From Bifidobacterium breve (GTDB lineage Bacteria > Actinomycetota > Actinomycetes > S36-B12): a stretch of 10,782 bases of DNA. The translations under genes were made by a program, and so were the position numbers. The stretch is taken from the NCBI GenBank assembly GCA_945870085.1, contig CAMBQX010000044.1:1-10782 (forward strand). The letters run 5' to 3'. The notes under the pieces were generated by a model that was not told the origin of the DNA, searched no databases, and saw only the letters and a list, made by a program, of their open reading frames with translations. This document shows, in pieces, positions 1 to 6,963 of this stretch; position 1 is the stretch's first letter; each line of letters opens with the position of its first letter.

Positions 1-546
1 ATCTTCGCCGAAGTTTTCGAGTCCGAATTCAAATCTGAGTTCGATGCTGCGGGTATCACTTATGAGCACCGACTAATCGATGACATGGTCGCCGCCGCTA
101 TGAAGTGGGAAGGCGGCTACGTTTGGGCCTGCAAGAACTACGACGGAGATGTCCAATCCGACACTCTCGCCCAAGGTTATGGCTCACTTGGCTTGATGAC
201 CTCGGTGCTAATGACTCCAGATGGCAAGACGGTTGAAGCCGAGGCTGCACATGGCACAGTTACGCGCCACTTCCGGGAACACCAAAAAGGTAATCCAACC
301 TCGACCAATCCAATCGCCTCGATTTTCGCCTGGACTCAGGGCCTAGCGCACCGTGGCAAGTTGGATGCGACCCCCGAGGTCACGGCTTTCGCCCAGACCC
401 TCGAGCGGGTATGCGTAGAAACGGTCGAAGAGGGAAAGATGACCAAGGATCTAGCGATGCTGATAGGCCCGGATCAGCCGTGGCAGACCACCCAGGACTT
501 CCTGGCCGAGGTTGACGTGAACTTGCAGCGGGCGGTTCGTGCCTGA
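1..546 (+). CDS. icd: NADP-dependent isocitrate dehydrogenase, C-terminal part (5' end outside window)
   Basis: The frame is open from base 1 and ends at TGA 544-546, giving 181 residues. This is the C-terminal part of a protein that is usually about 405-410 residues, so roughly 225 residues lie upstream. It resembles the homodimeric, eukaryote-like NADP isocitrate dehydrogenase (mycobacterial Icd1 type), which oxidatively decarboxylates isocitrate to 2-oxoglutarate in the cytoplasmic TCA cycle. Visible signatures are YEHRLIDDMVA (fragment residues 21-31), KNYDGDVQSD (45-54) with metal-binding aspartates, GYGSLGLMTSVL (59-70), and the NADP-binding stretch HGTVTRH (84-90), where Arg89 is expected to contact the 2'-phosphate. 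NPTSTNPIASIFAW follows at about 97-110. The ATG at 85 is internal and is not the start. The next gene begins 27 nt downstream on the same strand, and no terminator hairpin is evident between them. The family call is certain; NADP rather than NAD use is inferred from the motif. Confidence 0.96.
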   Translation: MFAEVFESEFKSEFDAAGITYEHRLIDDMVAAAMKWEGGYVWACKNYDGDVQSDTLAQGYGSLGLMTSVLMTPDGKTVEAEAAHGTVTRHFREHQKGNPTSTNPIASIFAWTQGLAHRGKLDATPEVTAFAQTLERVCVETVEEGKMTKDLAMLIGPDQPWQTTQDFLAEVDVNLQRAVRA

Positions 547-561
547 CCAAGGTTTATTGCG

Positions 562-567
562 TAGTCT
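562..567 (+). promoter_or_regulatory. Candidate -10 element (TAGTCT) for leaderless start of the CNNM/CBS gene
   Basis: TAGTCT fits the TANNNT -10 consensus and ends 6 nt before the ATG at 574. That places the expected transcription start on the A of the start codon. No Shine-Dalgarno sequence precedes this ATG, which suits leaderless translation, a common mode in actinobacteria. No convincing -35 element is seen 16-19 bp upstream, so this rests on the -10 match and its spacing alone. Confidence 0.35.
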
Positions 568-573
568 CATGCC

Positions 574-1905
574 ATGAGTGACCTGCTGGTCAATTGCTTG
601 GTGGTGCTCTTCTTCGTACTTTTGGGCGGGTTTTTTGCGGCGGCCGAACTCGCCTTGGTGTCTTTGCGTGAAAGCCAGATTCAGCGCTTAGGTGGTGAGG
701 GTAGGCGTGGCCGCCGACTCCTCGCACTCGCCGGTGAGCCCAATCGTTATCTTGCGGCCGGCCAGGTAGCCGTTACCTTGGCGGGTTTTATCTCGGCCGG
801 TTTCGGTGCTTCCCAAATTGCCCCCTCCTTAGAAAACGTGTTGGTCGGGTGGGGTATTTCACCTACTTGGGCCGGCCCGATTGCATTTATCTTCGTCACG
901 GTAGTCATCGCTTATATCTCGCTGGTCTTGGGTGAGCTGGTGCCAAAGCGAATCGCTTTACAACGAGTTGAGAAAGTAGCGTTGTTTGTGGCGGCGCCGG
1001 TTGATTTTGTGGCCCTGGTGTTTCGGCCTTTCATCTGGGCGCTGTCAGTTTCCACGAATTTCGTAGTTCGTCTCTTCGGGATTGACCCTCATGGCGTGAA
1101 GGAGCAGATCAGCGGCGCCGAATTACGTGATCTAGTTGCCGCACATGAGGACTTAACAGTCGAAGAACGCGAGCTTATAGACGACGTTTTTGCCGCGGGC
1201 GATCGTGAACTTCGTGAGGTGATGGTGCCGCGCACCGAAGTTGATTTCATGGACGCGAATATGCCAGTACAGCAGGCGGTAAAGATGATCCGCGATCAAC
1301 CGCATTCACGCTACCCGGTTTCTCGTGATAGCGCAGATGACGTCATTGGATTCGTGCATGTCCGCGATATTCTCGATCCGGATTTGGCTGATAGGCCAAT
1401 CCGCGTTGGCTCATTGGTCCGCGAAATAACTGCCTTCCCCGGGACAAATGCGGTACTTAGTACTCTGACAGAAATGCGCAGGCTGCGGCAGCACTTGGCG
1501 ATTGTGGTTGATGAATATGGCGGTACCGCAGGCATCGTTTCTCTTGAGGATTTAGTCGAGGAACTAATCGGAGATATCAAGGATGAATACGATGTAATTA
1601 CTCGTCACGACGAAGTTAAGACCATGGGTGTTATTACGGTTGACGGCCTGCTCAATCTCGAGGATTTTGCCGATGAAACCGGTCTGCAGCTGCCGGACGG
1701 GCCATACGAAACGGTTGCGGGGTTTTTGATTGCACGTTTAGGGACATTACCTGAAGTTGGTGCGACTATCGAATGCGAGAATCACGAATTTGAAGTTACC
1801 GAACTAGATGGTCGCCGCGTGGCACGGGTGCGAGTGACTCCGATAGCACCATTGCATTCGCCACATGACCACGCGCAGGTCGCTGAACCCGGTTTGCAAG
1901 AATGA
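574..1905 (+). CDS. CNNM/DUF21 and CBS-domain membrane protein (CorC/HlyC 'hemolysin-like' family)
   Basis: This 443-residue protein has the full architecture of the family. An N-terminal CNNM (DUF21) membrane domain spans about residues 1-190, with hydrophobic segments near 5-30, 60-85, 100-122 and 135-165 and the conserved GELVPKRIAL stretch (120-129). A CBS pair follows, about 213-335, containing VMVPRTEVDFMD, SRYPVS and VIGFVHVRDIL, then VVDEYGGTAGIVSLEDLVEELIGDI. A CorC_HlyC 'transporter-associated' domain lies at about 350-423. Members are integral membrane proteins linked to divalent cation handling, with Mg2+ or Co2+ export shown for some CNNM/CorC proteins. The hemolysin name is historical, and the substrate here is unknown. 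The ATG at 574 was chosen because the membrane domain starts directly after it and a -10-like TAGTCT sits just upstream. The stop overlaps the trpS start in an ATGA junction, which suggests co-transcription and translational coupling. Length is normal for the family. Confidence 0.92.
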   Translation: MSDLLVNCLVVLFFVLLGGFFAAAELALVSLRESQIQRLGGEGRRGRRLLALAGEPNRYLAAGQVAVTLAGFISAGFGASQIAPSLENVLVGWGISPTWAGPIAFIFVTVVIAYISLVLGELVPKRIALQRVEKVALFVAAPVDFVALVFRPFIWALSVSTNFVVRLFGIDPHGVKEQISGAELRDLVAAHEDLTVEERELIDDVFAAGDRELREVMVPRTEVDFMDANMPVQQAVKMIRDQPHSRYPVSRDSADDVIGFVHVRDILDPDLADRPIRVGSLVREITAFPGTNAVLSTLTEMRRLRQHLAIVVDEYGGTAGIVSLEDLVEELIGDIKDEYDVITRHDEVKTMGVITVDGLLNLEDFADETGLQLPDGPYETVAGFLIARLGTLPEVGATIECENHEFEVTELDGRRVARVRVTPIAPLHSPHDHAQVAEPGLQE

Positions 1906-2921
1906 CTGCCATGTCGACACCTCGCAATCAGCGCGTGCTTTCAGGTATTCAGCCCACTGCAGATGCATTCCACCTTGGAAACTACCTAGGTGCGCTGCGG
2001 GAGTGGGTGAGTATGCAAGAAACCCATGATTGCTATTACGTCGTGGTTGATCAGCATGCGATCACTGTCGACCATGATCCAGCGCTACTTCGCCAGCGCA
2101 CCTTGACCTCATTTGCCCAGTTGCTGGCGGTGGGCCTTGACCCGCAGAAGTCAACGGTTTTCGTGCAAAGCCATGTGCCAGAACATAGCCAGCTGGCTTG
2201 GGTCCTTGAATGCCAGACCGGTTTTGGTGAGGCAAGCCGCATGACCCAATTCAAGGATAAATCGCAAAAGGAGGGCTCCGCTAGATCCACGGTCGGGCTC
2301 TTCACTTATCCGATTTTGCAAGCGGCCGATATTTTGATTTACCAGGCAAATGCCGTGCCTGTTGGTGAAGATCAACGGCAGCACCTTGAATTAACTCGGG
2401 ATCTTGCCCAACGATTTAATGCGACATTCGGTGAAACTCTTACAGTTCCCGAAGCCATGATCGTCAAAGAGACTGCAAAGATTGTTGATTTACAAGATCC
2501 AACCGCGAAGATGAGTAAATCCAGCCCGGTAGGATGCGCTTCACTGCTAGATGACGATGTAGTTTTGACCAAGAAGTTCAAGAGCGCCGTGACGGACTCA
2601 GAGCGTGAGATTAGATTTGATCAGGTGAACAAGCCGGGGGTTTCGAACTTACTTACAATTCAACAGGCACTTCGTGGCATGAGCATTTCTGAACTTGAGG
2701 AAACATATGAAGGTAAAGGTTACGGTGACCTAAAGAAAGACACCGCCGAAATAGTTGTTGAGTTTGCGAGGCCAATTCGTGAACGAGTGGCAACCTTGAT
2801 CTCCGACCCAGCTCAGCTACTGCAACTCATGGGAGTCGGGGCGCACAAGGCGCGCGCCACCGCCCACGAGACTTTGACCGAGGTCTACGACCGCGTTGGA
2901 TTTGTGACGCTGACGGATTAG
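1902..2921 (+). CDS. trpS: Tryptophanyl-tRNA synthetase (TrpRS)
   Basis: A complete class I aminoacyl-tRNA synthetase of 339 residues that charges tRNA-Trp with tryptophan in the cytoplasm. The HIGH-type signature appears as HLGN (residues 24-27, within GIQPTADAFHLGNYLGA) and the KMSKS loop is exact (203-207). Between them are motifs usual in bacterial TrpRS: FVQSHVPEH, ASRMTQFKDKS, GLFTYPILQAADIL and PVGEDQRQHLEL. Near the end, GYGDLKKDTAE and GAHKARATAHETL...YDRVGF match the normal C-terminus, so the 3' end is functional coding sequence even though it overlaps the antisense carboxypeptidase gene. The start at 1902 overlaps the preceding stop by 4 nt. An alternative ATG at 1911 would begin MSTP, as I recall for mycobacterial TrpRS, and would leave a 5-nt gap. 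Neither has a clear ribosome binding site, so the choice is not settled. Length (336-339) is typical. Confidence 0.97.
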   Translation: MTAMSTPRNQRVLSGIQPTADAFHLGNYLGALREWVSMQETHDCYYVVVDQHAITVDHDPALLRQRTLTSFAQLLAVGLDPQKSTVFVQSHVPEHSQLAWVLECQTGFGEASRMTQFKDKSQKEGSARSTVGLFTYPILQAADILIYQANAVPVGEDQRQHLELTRDLAQRFNATFGETLTVPEAMIVKETAKIVDLQDPTAKMSKSSPVGCASLLDDDVVLTKKFKSAVTDSEREIRFDQVNKPGVSNLLTIQQALRGMSISELEETYEGKGYGDLKKDTAEIVVEFARPIRERVATLISDPAQLLQLMGVGAHKARATAHETLTEVYDRVGFVTLTD

Positions 2922-4085
2922 CGCGAAAGCGGAGATCACGGCCGGGGCGCTAAGTGCCCACAGCCACCAAGGCGCCGAAATTGTTGCAGATGGCGCCGTT
3001 GTTGGTCCGGCGGTAATGATTAATTGCTTATCACCGCTCTTGATGGAACGATCCGTGGCTACCGAACCCTCGGCATTGCTCGAAGTGCCGACCTCGAATG
3101 CGGTCGCATCTCGGGTGGCGGCGAATTCGTCATCGTTGAGTGGATTAACCAATACGCCGACCGGAGTCACGAACTCTTCGTTCTCAAACCCCCAGGTGAA
3201 CGCCTTACGCGCTGCATCTGCAGTTGCCTCCTGAATCCCCAGCAGTGCAACCACCAGGGTGCGATCCCCACGCTGCGCTAAACCAATGAATGTTCGGCCG
3301 GCATTTGTGGTGTAGCCGGTCTTGAGTCCGATCATCCCGTTGTAGCCACTCAGCAGCAACCGGTTTTGGTTGTAGATGGTTCGGGTGCGCTTACCTCGCC
3401 ACGGGAATTCGTACCTCTTGGTGCTTGCAATCTCGATAATTTCGGGGAAGGCCAAACTGGCCCGTCCGAAAAGGGCTAGGTCGTATGCACTCGTAACCTG
3501 CCCCGGGGCATCAAGTCCACTTGGGTTCTTGGCGAAGGTGTCAGCCGCCTGTAATCGAGCAGCGGTTTGATTCATTTGAGCTACCGTGTCGGCTACCGAG
3601 CCGGCGGCCAGGGCCAGGGCCAGAGCTGCGTCATTGCCGCTTGGTAAAAACAGGCCGTAGAACAGGTCGCGGACGGTGTAAGTCTTGCCGGCCTTGAGAC
3701 CAACTCGTGAGCCATAAGTATTCCTATCACCGTCGGTTGCCAGGTAGGCCTGGTCCATCGACAACTGCGGCATTACCGTCAACGCCGTCAAAGTTTTCAA
3801 GGTACTTGCCGGAGCGCGTTGCAAGTGGGCTTGCTTGGCAGCCAGAATTTCACCGCTATTCGCGTCGGCCAGTACCCAGGAGTCAGCCCAGATAGCGGGT
3901 AGGGGCTGGGCGCCGGGACCTAGATTCACCTGACAACCGGGCGCCAACAGTTGCTCGCCGCCAATGGCGCCTTGGTAAATCTGCGGGTCGGCGGACACAG
4001 GGGCGGCGATTAAAGTTGCCACGGATCCAATGCTCAGGGCGATCGCGGCCGCCTGCAGGAGGGCCGGTTTGGGATTAAGTCTCAT
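2817..4085 (-). CDS. D-alanyl-D-alanine carboxypeptidase (penicillin-binding protein, peptidase S11)
   Basis: A 422-residue exported, membrane-anchored serine peptidase that trims the terminal D-alanine of peptidoglycan pentapeptides outside the cytoplasmic membrane. All three penicillin-binding motifs are present: STLK (94-97, catalytic Ser94 and Lys97), SGN (149-151) and KTG (255-257). An N-terminal Sec signal peptide covers about residues 1-32 (hydrophobic QAAAIALSIGSVATLIAAP, probable cleavage after VSA). After the catalytic domain (to about residue 310) comes a low-complexity Ser/Thr/Ala stretch (about 330-370), then one transmembrane helix (about 372-391) and the positive RQRHK, giving a C-terminal anchor. 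The last 34 codons plus the stop lie antisense to the 3' end of trpS, so the cytoplasmic tail is encoded within the overlap. The start was chosen for its signal peptide and a candidate promoter just upstream. It resembles the DacA/DacC family of actinobacteria; which paralogue cannot be told. Confidence 0.94.
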   Translation of the reverse strand: MRLNPKPALLQAAAIALSIGSVATLIAAPVSADPQIYQGAIGGEQLLAPGCQVNLGPGAQPLPAIWADSWVLADANSGEILAAKQAHLQRAPASTLKTLTALTVMPQLSMDQAYLATDGDRNTYGSRVGLKAGKTYTVRDLFYGLFLPSGNDAALALALAAGSVADTVAQMNQTAARLQAADTFAKNPSGLDAPGQVTSAYDLALFGRASLAFPEIIEIASTKRYEFPWRGKRTRTIYNQNRLLLSGYNGMIGLKTGYTTNAGRTFIGLAQRGDRTLVVALLGIQEATADAARKAFTWGFENEEFVTPVGVLVNPLNDDEFAATRDATAFEVGTSSNAEGSVATDRSIKSGDKQLIITAGPTTAPSATISAPWWLWALSAPAVISAFALIRQRHKSNAVVDLGQSLVGGGARLVRPDSHELQ

Positions 4086-4094
4086 AGTGCTCTA

Positions 4095-4123
4095 AGGGTA
4101 CGTTGCCAACGGCCAACTGCCAA
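4095..4123 (-). promoter_or_regulatory. Candidate promoter for the D-Ala-D-Ala carboxypeptidase gene
   Basis: Read on the minus strand, TTGGCA (4123-4118) and TACCCT (4100-4095) are separated by exactly 17 bp. They resemble the -35 consensus TTGACA and the -10 pattern TANNNT. The predicted transcription start falls at about 4088-4089, only 3-4 nt before the ATG at 4085, so the leader would be almost absent. No Shine-Dalgarno sequence is visible, which is consistent. The -35 hexamer lies within one unit of the tandem heptamer repeat at 4104-4124. Confidence 0.45.
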
Positions 4124-4124
4124 A
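4104..4124. repeat. Three tandem imperfect heptamers (TGCCAAC-type)
   Basis: On the plus strand the units are TGCCAAC (4104-4110), GGCCAAC (4111-4117) and TGCCAAA (4118-4124), in register with no gaps. They sit over the -35 and spacer region of the candidate promoter of the minus-strand carboxypeptidase gene. They could be a regulator binding array or simple sequence drift. The repeat is seen directly; any function is inference. Confidence 0.4.
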
Positions 4125-4165
4125 AAGCCTGTGACGAACCTCCCACACTTGAAGGCTGCGCCGCC

Positions 4166-4178
4166 CTGGTTAAACCAG
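4166..4178. promoter_or_regulatory. Perfect 13-bp palindrome upstream of sdhC, candidate operator
   Basis: CTGGTT and AACCAG form exact 6-bp inverted arms around a single A (4172). The palindrome lies 38 bp upstream of the sdhC start codon. It is followed directly by TAGATT (4179-4184), a -10-like hexamer without an obvious -35 partner, and then by CATAGT (4195-4200), another weak -10-like hexamer. The size and symmetry suit a dimeric transcription factor, and the position suits control of sdhCAB. No specific regulator can be named from the sequence. Confidence 0.35.
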
Positions 4179-4201
4179 TAGATTTTGAACCACACATAGT
4201 T

Positions 4202-4225
4202 GAGAGGGGTTCCGCAATGAGCGGA
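4202..4225 (+). promoter_or_regulatory. sdhC ribosome binding site with start codon in a hairpin loop
   Basis: The purine-rich GAGAGGGG (4202-4209) lies 7 nt before the ATG at 4217 and fixes this as the sdhC start. TCCGC (4211-4215) and GCGGA (4221-4225) pair perfectly around the five-base loop AATGA, which contains the start codon. The stem could extend through two G-U pairs (4210-4226 and 4209-4227) and one G-C pair (4208-4228) into the ribosome binding site. It might modulate translation initiation. The stem is short, so a regulatory role is only possible. Confidence 0.4.
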
Positions 4226-5029
4226 GTCACGACCGCGCCACCAAATGGTGGCGTTTCCGGGGAGAATAGGGCCGATATCAAGGCTCGCACCCTTCGCACC
4301 GACCGCTGGTGGATTCAGCCCGCGATCGTGGTGGCTGCGCTTTTGGCGTTCATTATCTACTCAACTTGGCGGGCATTTGAGAACGCCTACTACTTCTCCG
4401 AGCCGCTGATCTCACCCTTTTACTCGCCCTGCCTTGCTACCTCATGTGTTGCGGGTTCAACCCCTTGGACCCCGTTCGGCTCATGGTGGGTGCTCTCGCC
4501 GGCCTTATTGATCCTTATTTTCCCACTGGGTTTTCGAATGACCTGCTATTACTACCGAAAGACTTATTATCGGGCTTTTTGGCTGTCACCGCCGGCTTGC
4601 GCGGTTAGTGAGCCGCATAAGAAGTACACCGGAGAAACGCGCGCTCCATTAATCCTGCAAAACAGTCACAGGTACTTCTTTTTTGCCGGCCTCGTGTTTA
4701 ACGTCATCTTGACATACGACGTCTTGATCGCCTTCCGCAATGGCGAGGGTGAGTGGGGTCATATGAGTGTCGGCACCTTGATCCTCGCCGCAAACGCGAC
4801 CTTCCTGTGGTTGTACTCGGCGTCGTGCCACACCTGCCGGCACGTCATGGGCGGACGCTTGAAGAACTTCTCTGCCCATCCGGTGCGCTACAAGGCCTGG
4901 ACCTACGTCTCAAAGCTAAATGCCCACCACCCGCGCTTTGCTTGGATCTCGTTGGTGGGGGTGGCACTCACCGATCTTTATGTGCGCGAGGTTGCAATTG
5001 GCGCAATTCCGAACCTCTACTTCTTCTAG
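4217..5029 (+). CDS. sdhC: Succinate dehydrogenase membrane anchor subunit, five-helix type F (mycobacterial Sdh1-like)
   Basis: A 270-residue integral membrane protein with about five hydrophobic helices (roughly residues 33-52, 88-107, 152-172, 185-202 and 241-262). It is longer than classical SdhC or SdhD and resembles the single anchor of mycobacterial Sdh1 (Rv0249c type). In that complex the anchor passes electrons from SdhB to menaquinone, and a cryo-EM structure of the M. smegmatis enzyme described a membrane-embedded Rieske-type [2Fe-2S] cluster with Cys and His ligands. Candidate ligands here are in CHTCRH (204-209), Cys110 in MTCYYYRK, Cys128 in SPPACAV, and His151 in LQNSHRYFFF; the exact set cannot be assigned from sequence alone. 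Cys72 and Cys77 lie in the first inter-helix loop. An in-frame ATG at 4103 would add 38 residues, but the ribosome binding site before 4217 and the composition of the added stretch favour 4217. sdhA starts 18 nt downstream. Confidence 0.88.
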   Translation: MSGVTTAPPNGGVSGENRADIKARTLRTDRWWIQPAIVVAALLAFIIYSTWRAFENAYYFSEPLISPFYSPCLATSCVAGSTPWTPFGSWWVLSPALLILIFPLGFRMTCYYYRKTYYRAFWLSPPACAVSEPHKKYTGETRAPLILQNSHRYFFFAGLVFNVILTYDVLIAFRNGEGEWGHMSVGTLILAANATFLWLYSASCHTCRHVMGGRLKNFSAHPVRYKAWTYVSKLNAHHPRFAWISLVGVALTDLYVREVAIGAIPNLYFF

Positions 5030-5047
5030 GCCGCGAAGGGTATCTCC

Positions 5048-6961
5048 ATGGCAGACATCGAGCACTATAAGTACGACGTCGTTGTTATCGGCGCCGGTGG
5101 GGCGGGGCTGCGTGCGGCAATTGAGTCGCGCGAACTCGGCAAGACCACCGCAATAATCAGTAAGTCCCTTTTCGGCAAGGCGCACACCGTAATGGCCGAG
5201 GGCGGTATCGCTGCGTCAATGGGCAACGTCAACAGCAACGACAACTGGCAGGTGCACTTTCGCGACACTATGCGCGGGGGCAAGTACTTGAACGACTACC
5301 GGATGGCTGAACTGCATGCCAAAGAGGCACCGGATCGGGTCTGGGAGTTGGAGGAGTGGGGTGCTCTTTTTGATCGCACCCCCGAAGGCAAAATCAGTCA
5401 ACGTAACTTCGGTGGGCACGAGTACCCGCGCCTAGCACACGTGGGCGACCGCACCGGCCTTGAACTCATTCGTACTCTGCAGCAAAAGGTTGTGCAGCTG
5501 CAGCAGCAGGATAAAAAGCTCAGCGGTGATTACGAGTCGCGTATCAGGGTATTTGCCGAATGCACAATCACTGATATTTTGATCACTGGCGAAGGTGAGA
5601 ATCGCCGGGTTGCTGGCGCCTTCGGCTACTGGCGTGAGTCAGGCCAGTTCGTGCTCTTTGAGACCGCCGCCGTAGTTATCGCAACCGGTGGTATCGGTAA
5701 GTCCTTTAAAGTCACGAGTAACTCATGGGAGTACACCGGTGACGGCCACGCACTGGCGATGCGCGCCGGTGGCTCACTTGTCAATATGGAGTTCGTCCAG
5801 TTCCACCCAACGGGCATGGTCTGGCCACTTAGTGTCAAGGGCATTTTGGTGACCGAGTCGGTGCGCGGTGATGGCGGAGTCTTGACCAACTCCGAGGGCC
5901 GGCGCTTTATGTTCGACTACATCCCGCCGGTATTCGAGAAGCAGTACGCCAAGACCGAGGAAGAAGCCGATCGCTGGTACACCGATCCCGATAACAATAA
6001 GCGTCCGCCGGAGTTGTTGCCGCGCGATGAAGTCGCGCGGGCGATCAACACCGAAGTGAAGGCCGGTCGTGGGTCGCCACACGGTGGGGTGTTCCTTGAC
6101 GTTTCACAGCGGCTCCCGGCCGAGGCCATCAAAGCCAAGCTGCCGTCGATGTGGCACCAGTTCAAAGAACTGGCCGATGTCGACATCACCAAGGAAGCGA
6201 TGGAGGTCGGTCCGACCTGTCATTACGTGATGGGCGGGGTCGAGGTTGAACCCGATACCGCCGCGGCGGTCGGAGTTCAGGGCCTGTTCTCGGCGGGCGA
6301 GGCGGCCGGGGGCCTACATGGCTCCAACCGGTTGGGCGGTAACTCGCTATCTGATCTGCTGGTATTTGGCCGACGTGCTGGTTTGGGCGCTGTTGCGTAC
6401 CTAGCCGATCTCGACGCAGCAGGTGGGCGGCCTGCGGTTAACCAAGTCGATGTTGATGCGGCTGCGGCTGCGGCATTAGCGCCCTTTAGCCAAGATGGTG
6501 GTGAAAACCCTTACACGATCCAGCAAGATCTGCAGCAACTAATGAATGATCTGGTTGGCATCATTCGCACCGCTGACGAAATGCAGTCGGCTTTGGAGCG
6601 GCTAAATGCACTTAAAGTGCGGGCTGCCACATTGAGTGTGCCAGGTGGTAGGGCCTACAACCCAGGCTGGCACTTGGCCCTTGATCTCCAGAACATGCTG
6701 GTGGTATCAGAGTGCATCGCAAAGTCGGCTCTCGCTCGCGAGGAGTCACGTGGGGGTCATACCCGCGATGACTTCCCCGTCATGGATCCAAATTGGCGTT
6801 CAGTCGTGATGATTTGCCGCCTTGACGGCAATGATGTCGAAGTTATTAGGCAGGATCTACCTTGGATGCGTGATGAGCTGATCACTCTATTTGATGTGTC
6901 AGAACTTGGTAAGTACATGACCGAAGTCGAAATCAGCCGAATTCCCGGAAAGGTGGCATAG
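5048..6961 (+). CDS. sdhA: Succinate dehydrogenase flavoprotein subunit
   Basis: A 637-residue FAD protein that oxidises succinate to fumarate on the cytoplasmic face of complex II. The N-terminal dinucleotide fold is VVVIGAGGAGLRAA (11-24). His46 in KAHTVMAEGG is the expected covalent FAD attachment site. Further hallmarks are QFHPTG (251-256), the active-site region LLPRDEVARA (323-332) with Arg326, THYVMGG-like CHYVMGG (391-397) with His392, GEAAGGLHGSNRLGGNSLSDLLVFGR (from 417) and RGGHTRDDFP (568-577) in the helical C-terminal domain. GAAGGG-type ribosome binding signal GAAGGG (5035-5040) is 7 nt before the ATG. The gene is 18 nt after sdhC and 2 nt before sdhB, so the three are surely one transcript. 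Length fits the actinobacterial Sdh1 flavoprotein. An alanine-rich insert (about 470-478) is the only low-complexity stretch. Direction as dehydrogenase rather than fumarate reductase is inferred from the anchor type and an aerobic TCA context. Confidence 0.96.
   Translation: MADIEHYKYDVVVIGAGGAGLRAAIESRELGKTTAIISKSLFGKAHTVMAEGGIAASMGNVNSNDNWQVHFRDTMRGGKYLNDYRMAELHAKEAPDRVWELEEWGALFDRTPEGKISQRNFGGHEYPRLAHVGDRTGLELIRTLQQKVVQLQQQDKKLSGDYESRIRVFAECTITDILITGEGENRRVAGAFGYWRESGQFVLFETAAVVIATGGIGKSFKVTSNSWEYTGDGHALAMRAGGSLVNMEFVQFHPTGMVWPLSVKGILVTESVRGDGGVLTNSEGRRFMFDYIPPVFEKQYAKTEEEADRWYTDPDNNKRPPELLPRDEVARAINTEVKAGRGSPHGGVFLDVSQRLPAEAIKAKLPSMWHQFKELADVDITKEAMEVGPTCHYVMGGVEVEPDTAAAVGVQGLFSAGEAAGGLHGSNRLGGNSLSDLLVFGRRAGLGAVAYLADLDAAGGRPAVNQVDVDAAAAAALAPFSQDGGENPYTIQQDLQQLMNDLVGIIRTADEMQSALERLNALKVRAATLSVPGGRAYNPGWHLALDLQNMLVVSECIAKSALAREESRGGHTRDDFPVMDPNWRSVVMICRLDGNDVEVIRQDLPWMRDELITLFDVSELGKYMTEVEISRIPGKVA
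6458..6475 (+). repeat. Three GCGGCT-type hexamer units inside sdhA
   Basis: GCGGCT, GCGGCT and GCGGCA follow each other in frame and encode six alanines (SdhA residues 471-476). They lie in a variable surface linker between the FAD domain and the helical C-terminal domain. Such in-frame hexamers can vary in copy number without breaking the frame. Confidence 0.6.
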
Positions 6962-6963
6962 AG

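Noticed and set aside
4103..4216. In-frame upstream extension of sdhC by 38 residues from the ATG at 4103
   Set aside because: The stretch has no ribosome binding site, contains the palindrome and promoter-like elements, and encodes nothing like the family N-terminus. GAGAGGGG 7 nt before the ATG at 4217 marks the start.
4075..4299. 74-residue open frame on the minus strand between the carboxypeptidase and sdhC
   Set aside because: It covers the divergent promoter region and the sdhC 5' end, overlaps the carboxypeptidase start, and shows no recognisable motif; it is a chance frame.
5774..6082. 102-residue minus-strand open frame within sdhA
   Set aside because: It lies wholly antisense to conserved SdhA coding sequence, with no ribosome binding site or family motif; such frames are common opposite GC-biased codons.
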